DNA from: Brachionus manjavacas
Lineage: Eukaryota; Rotifera; Eurotatoria; Ploima; Brachionidae
Length of the DNA stretch: 64,000 nucleotides
NCBI GenBank assembly: GCA_019054805.1
Contig: JAHQIY010000011.1
Span: forward strand, 2,113,001-2,177,000
Direction of reading: 5' to 3'
Below the pieces are notes generated by a model. It did not search any database and was not told where the DNA came from. It saw only the letters and a program-made list of their open reading frames with translations. The first letter of the stretch is position 1. Every line of letters starts with the position of its first letter. Positions 56,852 through 64,000 of this stretch are shown piece after piece. Position numbers and translations under genes: made by a program.

Positions 56852-56889
<38 letters not shown>
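56775..56889 (-). mobile_element. LINE 3' tail next to a 36-T homopolymer
   Basis: TTTATTTATTTATTTATTG at the left is followed by AACCTCCTTTAAGGAG, a hairpin of the type found at LINE 3' ends, so a minus-strand LINE with a (AAAT)n tail is likely. An uninterrupted run of 36 T occupies 56854-56889. Such a run could be a poly(A) tail read in reverse or simple slippage. Confidence 0.45.
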
Positions 56890-56893
<4 letters not shown>

Positions 56894-57700
56894 GAAAAAT
56901 TATTACCTAAAAATGAAATTCCAAAAATAAAAAAGGAACATTAGTTCGAAAATAGAAATGTTAGAATTAAATCTTTTGAACATGATATATTTTTCCTTGT
57001 TTTTCACCTTTGTAAATATACATTTTATCAAAAATAACTCGTTTCAATTTCAACTGGAATTAAAAGAGAATCTAAAATCCATTTGCTCCATTGTCCACAG
57101 TTCTTAAACAGCTTTTGAAAAAATTATTTTATATATTTTTTTTTCGGTCTTTTTATTTATTTTTGTTCTTATATTTTTCATATTTCTATTTTGATTTCTT
57201 ATTTTTGTAAGCATTTATTTTTACTTATCCACAATGGAGATTAATTTTGATACAAATAAATAACTTATTTTACTTTTATTTTATTTAATAAATTTTTTTC
57301 ATGATTTTTTTAATCTCAAGAAGCTTTAGCTTGGCACAGATCAACAAATAAATAATGTATTGGAGATAAATCAAATTAAATTTGGGAGCACAATTGAAGT
57401 TATTTAGATTAAATAATTTTAAATCATTTTACATTTATATTATTAAGAAAATAAAGAAATAAAGACTAATTTTAATATCTTAAGTTATAATTTTTGAATT
57501 GATCATCAACTTCAACTTGCCCTTATTGATCCGAATGAAAAATTTTTGTGAACAAAATTTTTTTGATTAAAAAAAGAGCTTTAAATGGTACTTGAACTCA
57601 TGAAAAAAAATTTACATTTTATTAAAATTAATTCTAGTAAAAAAGATTTGATATAACTTTGGCTAAAAAAAAAATAAATTAAAAAAAATACTAAACAAAA
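56890..57700. other. AT-rich 3' flank of PINCH
   Basis: No gene or repeat recognised. Confidence 0.45.
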
Positions 57701-57703
57701 CTT

Positions 57704-58954
57704 TTAGTCTTTTATCCAGCTAAATATTGATTTCGATTGTTCTTTTGTGTCATTAGCCTTGAGTATTGCAGAACGAATTTTGGAAGGCAATTTGTCAAAG
57801 CAGTGCTTGCACACAGGCTTAGAGTCAAAATCATAAAATTTTGTTTTCTGATTCATCATTGCATCGCAAAGATAGCACGAAAAGTGTTTGTCACACCACG
57901 ACTTGTTCATGAATGAAAAAACTTAAAAAATAAAAAGCTAGTCCAATTCAAAACCAAATTTAAAAAAGCTTTTACCATCTCCAGTAATGGTCGAATTGCA
58001 CACAAAGCAAAGATTTCCAAACAATTGGCTATAGTGCGCCTCACAGTAAGCTAGACCCCTTTTCTCAAAATGCTTCGAACCATTGAACGGAATTTCGCAC
58101 TTGGCACAAGCAAAGTGTTCCACATGCCATGTTTTGCCCAACGCGTAAACAATCCTTTCCTGGTCTATTGGCGTGTGACATGCCGAACAAATCGGTATGT
58201 CTAATTTGTCATGACACTTCGGACAATACAAATCGCCCCTTACCTCACGAGCATTACAATTCAATTCCTGGTCACACAATTTACAGTTAAAGTGGTACGA
58301 ATGGTAGGTTTCGCCTTTGTAGCGAATCATGTCATTTTCAATGGGAGTCGAGCATTTGTGACATTTTATTTGGTTCTGATTTTTAATTTTTTCTTTCAGA
58401 TTACACTCTCTACAAAATGGTCTTTGTGCGTTCTTCACAAAACCACTCTCCAGCTGAACATTACACGAATGGCATCTGAAGCACTCGGGATGCCAATTAA
58501 AATTAATTGCTTTTATCACCCTTCCTTTAATGAACAATTCTTGAATACAAATAAAAAAAAATTTCAAATTTTATTTAATATTTTTTTAATTTTTTACTGC
58601 ATCCTCTGCAAAATGGAGCGAACAAAAGCTGAAAATCATTTTCACAATACTTTCTATTCTCGAACTTAAAAAGTAAATAAAAAAATCTAAAATTGGTCTG
58701 AGCATCTAAGGGTTACTTCATAATAGACACCGTCGTCAAAAGGCTGAAAGCATTGGGCACACCTTTTGAGGTAAAATATATTTAAGAAAATACTTTTTGA
58801 ACTAAATGATGGCCTACACAAAACATTGTGAATGAAAAGTCTCTCCTTTGGCATTTATGATTTGTTGGTTGCACCTGAAAGACTTTCGACACAAAGTGCA
58901 TCTGAGCAGTGGGTCGTCTTGTAGCGCGTTGCCTAGATCAGATAATGTATTCAT
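57704..58954 (-). CDS. LIMS1: PINCH, five-LIM-domain focal adhesion protein
   Basis: PINCH (LIMS; UNC-97 in worms, Steamer duck in flies) joins ILK and parvin in the IPP complex that links integrins to actin. Five minus-strand exons (58954-58818, 58762-58717, 58664-58598, 58539-57976, 57921-57704; introns 55, 52, 58 and 54 nt) give 343 residues, against about 325 in vertebrates. LIM1 starts at C19 and is spread over three exons (CTLC, HSQCFVCAQC, RKYCEND). LIM2 has [18 protein letters not shown] and [14 protein letters not shown]3 has [11 protein letters not shown]4 has [11 protein letters not shown] and [17 protein letters not shown]5 has [14 protein letters not shown] with Cys where His is usual, as in other PINCH proteins. 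Splicing restores all zinc-ligand spacings. The start is the first Met after an in-frame stop. Confidence 0.95.
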
Positions 58955-59826
58955 TAGGAATTGCTTGATGCTTTTCAAGGCAGGTTTGTTATCCGCAAAA
59001 ATTTATTGTTTTTTATTTTCGATTTTTGAACGCTATCTGTATCATGGTTAATTATTAATCATCTTATCAAAAAAAGTTTTAATGAGTACGGTCATTTAGA
59101 TTAAAATTTTATGAATAATTTTCATTTTTATAATTAACTTTACTTTTGTTTAGATTATTTTTATTGTTGGTCCCTAAAAAGAAGAATACGGAAACCCGCA
59201 TAAAAAAATCAAGGTATCCAAAGTCATAAACTGTAGTAAGCCTCTTTAATTTCAAGTCTAATTACTTTCGTGAGACTCAATCTATCTAGATTGTTATTTT
59301 TAAAATTAATCCAGTTTGATCATTGAAAAAAATTTTGAAATTTAAAGAAATTTTCTCAGAGAATTTGATTATTGTTCACTAGACATAGAGAGTCATTGGA
59401 ATTAAATAAATGGTTCTGTTGTAAATTCTTTAGCAGCCTTTTGCCCATTAAAGAAATCTAAAGAAAATGGAATATACCCATAATTTGATTCTGAACTAAA
59501 ATCACTAAAAAATTACAAAGAATGCTATTATCAAAATTATAAAATGGAAAAAACCGATTAGAATCGTTTGAATTTAGGGAAGCTTGAAGGGAGTTTAAAA
59601 ATATAAACAACAAAAGGGTCTTGTATATAAACAAGAGTTAAAAGATTTTTTATTTGACAAATTAAAGTGTTAAATCAAAATTTTATTACTGATTTTTTTT
59701 GATGTAAATTTCCTGTTTTTTTTTATTTGTGAACTAATTGATTGATTATTTAAAAAAAGTGAATTAAATAAAAAAATTTCAATAAATTCATAAGAGATTA
59801 AATTTTTAAAATTTTTTTTATCATTA
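58955..59826. other. AT-rich upstream flank of PINCH
   Basis: No gene, RNA or repeat recognised. Confidence 0.45.
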
Positions 59827-60225
59827 CAGTGGAATCCCTTTATAACGACTGGTTTGGGACCGCTAAAAACCAGTCGTTATTTAAAAATATTTCCCATGTT
59901 TACGATTTTTAAAAATAAAAAAAACGGGACTTAAAAATTAAGTCATGTATTTTCCAAAAAATTTATTTTTAAGTAATTAAAATAAACAAAATAAACAAGC
60001 AAAAAAAAATCTAATTTTTTAAAAAACTGGTTAATCATTGTTTGCTTGTTGCCTGGTTTGCTGCTTAGTGTGGCTTATATCTCGAATAGATGCTCTATTT
60101 GGTCCTTGCAATCAGCATTGTTGCTCAATAGGTAGTCTCTGAACATGTTAAGCTTTCTACTGATTGAGTTTTGCTAACCTTCCGCCGAGGTGTTAAATCT
60201 TCTTCTTCTTCTTCTTCTATAGAGT
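59827..60225 (-). mobile_element. Pogo/Tigger-like DNA transposon remnant
   Basis: At 59829 the sequence after TA reads CAGTGGAATCCCTTTATAAC, then GGTTTGGGACCGCTAAAAACC, a tip of the type seen in jerky/Tigger elements. On the minus strand at about 60080-60160 a reading frame gives NMFRDYLLSNNADCKDQIEH then LFEI, resembling the C-terminal tail of pogo-family transposases, preceded by an acidic run encoded by a (CTT)n/(GAA)n repeat at 60197-60218. So the right part of an element lies here, with its other end and catalytic domain lost. Confidence 0.55.
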
Positions 60226-60341
60226 TAATAAAATAAGATAAAATAAAAATAAAGTAAATAAGCAAAAAAAAAATGTAAAGAAAGTTTAAAAGAAATATAT
60301 TAAAATAGGTTATTAATTAATAATTAAAAAATAAAACAAAT

Positions 60342-61268
60342 GGTTTATTTTTTTGTGTTTGAATTACAAACCTATTTTCATTACCTATTTTATAACTTTT
60401 TCATCTATTTAGAAAAAAGCTTATGTAGTGATAAAAATAAGATAATTTAAAGTTTGGCGGAGTAGGTAAATTTTGCGAAATAGATGGATCTATGTTCCCC
60501 AAAGTCAAACACTTGAAGGGTGAAAAATTAATTTTTATTATTTTATGCTGTTAGGCGAGTATTAAGTAGAGAGCGCATTTGGATATTTGGGATTGTTGAA
60601 AGGGGAATAACAAGTCAACCAGATCAGAGCAAATCCTAAGCTATTTCTACAGCTCCTTCAAATTAAAAATCAAATAATTATTAATTAATTTTTATATCAG
60701 TTTCGAGAATTAGGCATTCATTTATTAAATATAGCTTTATTCAATTTGTTCACATGATCTAAAAATTGTTCGTCTAATTCTATTTTGAACAAAAAATGGG
60801 TGAACTGATAGTTCACAAAACCTAAAAACAAGAATTTTTCGGATAATAAGTGAGTTTGGTTCACCTAAACGACTAGACTCAGTTTTTCATCGATTGAATA
60901 TAAACTTTAAATCTGAATGAATTTTATCTTTTTTTTTTTACTCATTTTTTATTTTATTTTATAAAATTTAATTTTATTTTTAGTTTTTTCATATGTTTTT
61001 ATTCTGAAGGAGCATTTGCTCGGTAAAAAATAAAGAAATGAATTGTTTAAAAGTTAAAAAAGAATTTTGATTATTTTTTTCAAATTTCCAAACAAAAATT
61101 AAACTCATTCTATTTCATCAGAGAGTTTAATTTCAAATATGATGCTTGCAATATTCACTTAAAATTTTTTTTTTTTTGAAACTGAAAAAAATATTTGAAA
61201 CATCGCACTTTTTCAATGTAATTTCAACATTGGATACATTTTTTAATTCAAACACAAAAAATCAAACC
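60342..61268. mobile_element. Inverted-repeat element, copy 3 of the three-copy family
   Basis: The ends GGTTTATTTTTTTGTGTTTG (60342) and CAAACACAAAAAATCAAACC (61268) and the right subterminal block (ATATTTGAAACATCGCAC) match copies 1 and 2. The block at about 60365-60665 is clearly homologous to 41500-41780 of copy 2 but in the opposite orientation, while the block at about 60790-60890 (GGTTCACCTAAACGACTAGA) keeps the same orientation. The left arm is shortened to some 30 bp. A hairpin-bearing GAGCATTTGCTC sequence near 61015 resembles a LINE 3' end. Confidence 0.75.
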
Positions 61269-62050
61269 AAATATATATCAAATAAAGATCCATTACAAAT
61301 CTAATAATTATTCAGTGTTTGGAATTTCCGTTCTTTTTTGAGATCTTATTTAGAGAAAATTGTAAAAATAGATGAAAAGCTCATGATATTCAAGCAAAGT
61401 TCAAATGAAAGAGCTAAGTTTAAAATTCATATCTTTTCAAACTTTTTTAGAATTATTTATAATATTCTTTATTTAATTATTTTGAATTAGAAAATAAATA
61501 AACTCGTATTTTTATTATTGCTCACACAAATAAAAAATAAAAAACTAAAAAAAAAATTGAAATTGGTCGATAAGACATACTTGTTGTAAAGGAAATTTAC
61601 TTACTAGGCTAAATAATTGATTAAAATCTTCAATTTACAAAGCTTTTAATTTACCGATCAAAATTAATAGGAAACTATTTTCTTTCATTAACAAAGAGTT
61701 ATTTTATCTATCTTTTAACTCGTAAATTTAAAGTTTGAATCAAAAAGCTTTAATGAAATAACTTTTTAAAAATTATGAACCCTATTCGTTTCAAAATAGA
61801 ATTTTTGAAAAGATCGTTACTTTTTCTTTTAATTTTTTTTTAGAATGTCTCAAATTAAAAAAAAATTAAAGAAAAACTTTTTTCAAATAGCTTTTATTTT
61901 CAAAAACTTTATTTCATTTGTAAATATTTTATTTTTTAGCACTTAATTATTTTTTAATGAATTTAATTAAATGAAATAGTAATCAGTCTCTTGAGGCAAG
62001 AGTACTAGCCTATCGATTAACCTTGAAGCTTTCTTATCCTTTCATTAAAA
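61269..62050. other. AT-rich intergenic region
   Basis: No gene recognised. 61980-62030 resembles 7310-7365. Confidence 0.4.
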
Positions 62051-62054
62051 ACTC

Positions 62055-62350
62055 AGGTATTGTGAAATTCAAATACAAATTGAACAAAAATTCTTTCTTT
62101 GTTAATTAATTTGAATTAAATATAATAAAATAAATTCAAAAAAATACTGCAACATAGTGCAACATAGCTTTTTGCACCTTTTTTACCTAAAATAATTTTT
62201 ATAGTGTTAAAATTAGACAAATAATAAAACACGAATAAGATTTAAATTGATTATTGATTTAATTTCCAACAAAAAAGAAAATGAAGATTTTATTTTAGGC
62301 AAAAAAGGTGCAACAAACTTTGTTGCCATATGTTGAAGTATTTTTTACAA
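62055..62350. mobile_element. Partial relative of the inner element at 19178-20744
   Basis: AGGTATTGTGAAATTCAAAT at 62055 matches the tip of the inner element at 19178. AATACTGCAACATAG near 62145 corresponds to 19268. The latter block is followed, after about 90 bp, by its inverted counterpart (GGCAAAAAAGGTGCAACAAA to GTTGAAGTATTTTTT, 62290-62347). The opposite tip was not found. Confidence 0.5.
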
Positions 62351-63471
62351 CACATTATATTATATTTTCAAAGTATACTATATTAAAACTCAAAATTCAA
62401 ATAACATTATAAATTTTTTTTTGAAAAATTCAATGCATCCAAAATAATCTATATTTAAAAAAAAAAAAATTTTTAAGGTAAATATTTAATAAAGAAAAAA
62501 AAATTGTAATCAAAAATATTATTTACACATTTTGATTTTTTATTCACAAATTTACATTTTGGTGGAAAAAAAAGACAAAGCAATTTTCAATTTATATTCT
62601 AAAAATTAATATTAATTGGCATCTAGCTGATTTATACTGATTTTAAGTATTGAGACCGTGAAAAAACAAAAACTTTCTTATTCTGTTTCATTTTAAAAAT
62701 TATATTTTATTTATTTTGATTAGTTTATTTTATTTTAAAATTGTATATTCTAAATTAAAAATAAGTCTGTCTCTTTACCTTTTTTAATTTGTAACTGGTT
62801 TCAGCAAAATTGTTAAATTTTTACAACAGAGAAGTTGGATCGGATCCTTAAAACCGCCTGAAATACTATTATTTTTGGAAATTAAAAAAAAAATTAAATA
62901 TTTCTTCTTACCTTAATGACAACTATTAAATTGATTCCAATATAGTAAGATGATAGCAAACAAAATCTTAGTAAATCATTTCTGAACAAGTATTTTAAGG
63001 TTCAAATAATAGAAAAATCATTGAATTTGACATTTTCGACTTTACTGTCTGAATCTACAGTCCAAAAATCTGATATTGTGAATGAATTTCTTAAAAAAAT
63101 TTCATACAAGCGATCCAAAATCAATCCGTACTAAGTTGATGTTCTTAGAGACTCGAAAAGTGTAAACATTTATTTAAATTAAAAATCATAATTTTTATTA
63201 GATTTAAAAAAAAAAAATTAACTTCAAAATTTCTATTACACTCAAGACTTAAGTTTTACAGACTTTTATATTTTCGTATGTTTAATATGATTTATACTGA
63301 TTAAATCATTAAAGTTTTTAAATAAAAATAGATTTATTTCATAAGTTTTAAAATTCAATTTTTAAAAAATTTTACATAAATTCTAGATTTTATTAGACAA
63401 AATGAAAACTATTCAAGTGAATTCCTCATTCTACTTTTCGAAGGGTTGCTTAAAAAACATTCACTAATTAG
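62351..63471. other. AT-rich 3' flank of glutamate decarboxylase
   Basis: No gene or repeat recognised. Confidence 0.45.
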
Positions 63472-64000
63472 TTACAAATCTTTTCCGAATTTTTCTATTT
63501 CATCAAGCATAAACAAAATATCTTGCTCATTAGTTGCTGCATTTGAAACAATCGCCCTGAAAAAATTCGGCTTATCATCCAAAGGCTGGTAGCCGACCAT
63601 TAAAGTCCCGGTATTCATCATTTTTTCCTTTATTTTGGGCGCCACTTGATGAAGCTTTTGCTTATAATCATCGGAATTTTTGTCCATATTTTGAATACTT
63701 CTAGGTACATACCAAAAGCATATGTTGGTCATTTCAGGCTAAATAAATAATAAATTAATTTAATAAATTTAATTTAATCTCTTTTTTTGATTACATTGTA
63801 AAAAGCTATTTGAAAATCTTGCCGCAACCTTAATTGCTCGTATAGCAACTTGGCCAAGTCAAAAAGCCGATCAATCTGTTTTTCGAACCCAATGTCACCT
63901 TTGGCTCGCCACATGAGCCAAACCTTAAATGCGTCAACATGACGACCACACTGAATGGTCTTGTCGCCTGTATCATAATAAATATCATAATGCTTGTCTT
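63472..64000 (-). CDS. GAD: Glutamate decarboxylase, last two exons (5' part beyond the window)
   Basis: The enzyme is PLP-dependent and makes GABA from glutamate. Visible are 206 nt of the penultimate exon (64000-63795) and the last exon (63738-63472), joined by a 56-nt intron (GTAATC...TTTAG) that restores AFYNPEMTNICFWY. Together they give the C-terminal 156 residues. DKHYDIYYDTGDKTIQCGRH and VDAFKVWLMWRAKGDIGFE are diagnostic for animal GAD. So are CFWYVPRS, HQVAPKIKEKMM, GTLMVGYQP, NFFRAIVSN and the ending EIEKFGKDL. The PLP-binding Lys lies upstream, outside the window. Related cysteine sulfinate decarboxylases share parts of this pattern, so GAD is favoured but not proven. Confidence 0.9.

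Noticed and set aside
58211-58669. 152-codon plus-strand frame
   Set aside because: Antisense of the PINCH LIM2-LIM3 exons and an intron; the minus strand explains the sequence fully.
58848-59051. 67-codon plus-strand frame
   Set aside because: Antisense of the first PINCH exon.

Overview
The window is animal nuclear DNA, very rich in A+T (about three quarters by eye). It uses the standard code and has tiny spliceosomal introns, most of them 45-64 nt. The confident genes are metazoan housekeeping genes: Cdc20, V-ATPase subunit H, mitochondrial ribosomal protein mL41, the five-LIM protein PINCH, and glutamate decarboxylase. The base composition, the small introns and the debris of LINEs with (TAC)n or (AAT)n tails would fit a monogonont rotifer such as Brachionus. 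That is an inference; no marker in the window proves the species.

Layout. 1-16.1 kb holds no intact gene, only AT-rich DNA and dead transposons: a hAT-like inverted-repeat element, a transposase scrap, and several LINE pieces, one LINE being inserted in another with a 9-bp target-site duplication. 16.15-16.44 kb is a probable tRNA-derived SINE just upstream of cdc20 (16.7-18.2 kb). 19.0-21.2 kb is a nested composite of inverted-repeat elements around a LINE. A three-exon short-chain dehydrogenase lies at 24.2-25.1 kb and V-ATPase subunit H at 27.7-29.4 kb. A type II membrane glycosyltransferase-like gene runs leftward at 30.9-32.0 kb. LINE, Merlin-like and Tc1-like relics fill 32.7-36.8 kb.

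The most distinctive part is 37.9-51.0 kb. Two paralogous secreted proteins, each with two beta-rich repeats and a degenerate fibrinogen-like C-terminus, bracket a tandem pair of von Willebrand A / alpha-kinase genes. The first kinase gene looks complete. The second has lost the metal-binding motif of its A domain and looks degenerate in both domains. A 23-bp minisatellite in which every unit carries AATAAA starts on its stop codon. Between the first secreted gene and the kinases lie a piggyBac-like MITE carrying a foldback MITE, another inverted-repeat element, a SWIM zinc-finger pseudogene and a possible very small spliced gene.

The right part holds mL41, a Tigger-like MITE, LINE pieces, PINCH, a pogo/Tigger relic, a third copy of the inverted-repeat family and, cut by the window edge, the last two exons of glutamate decarboxylase. 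The housekeeping genes are not functionally linked. The kinase and fibrinogen-like cluster is the only place where gene order suggests shared history. Exon models were made by hand from splice consensus, reading frame and family alignment, and no search was run.
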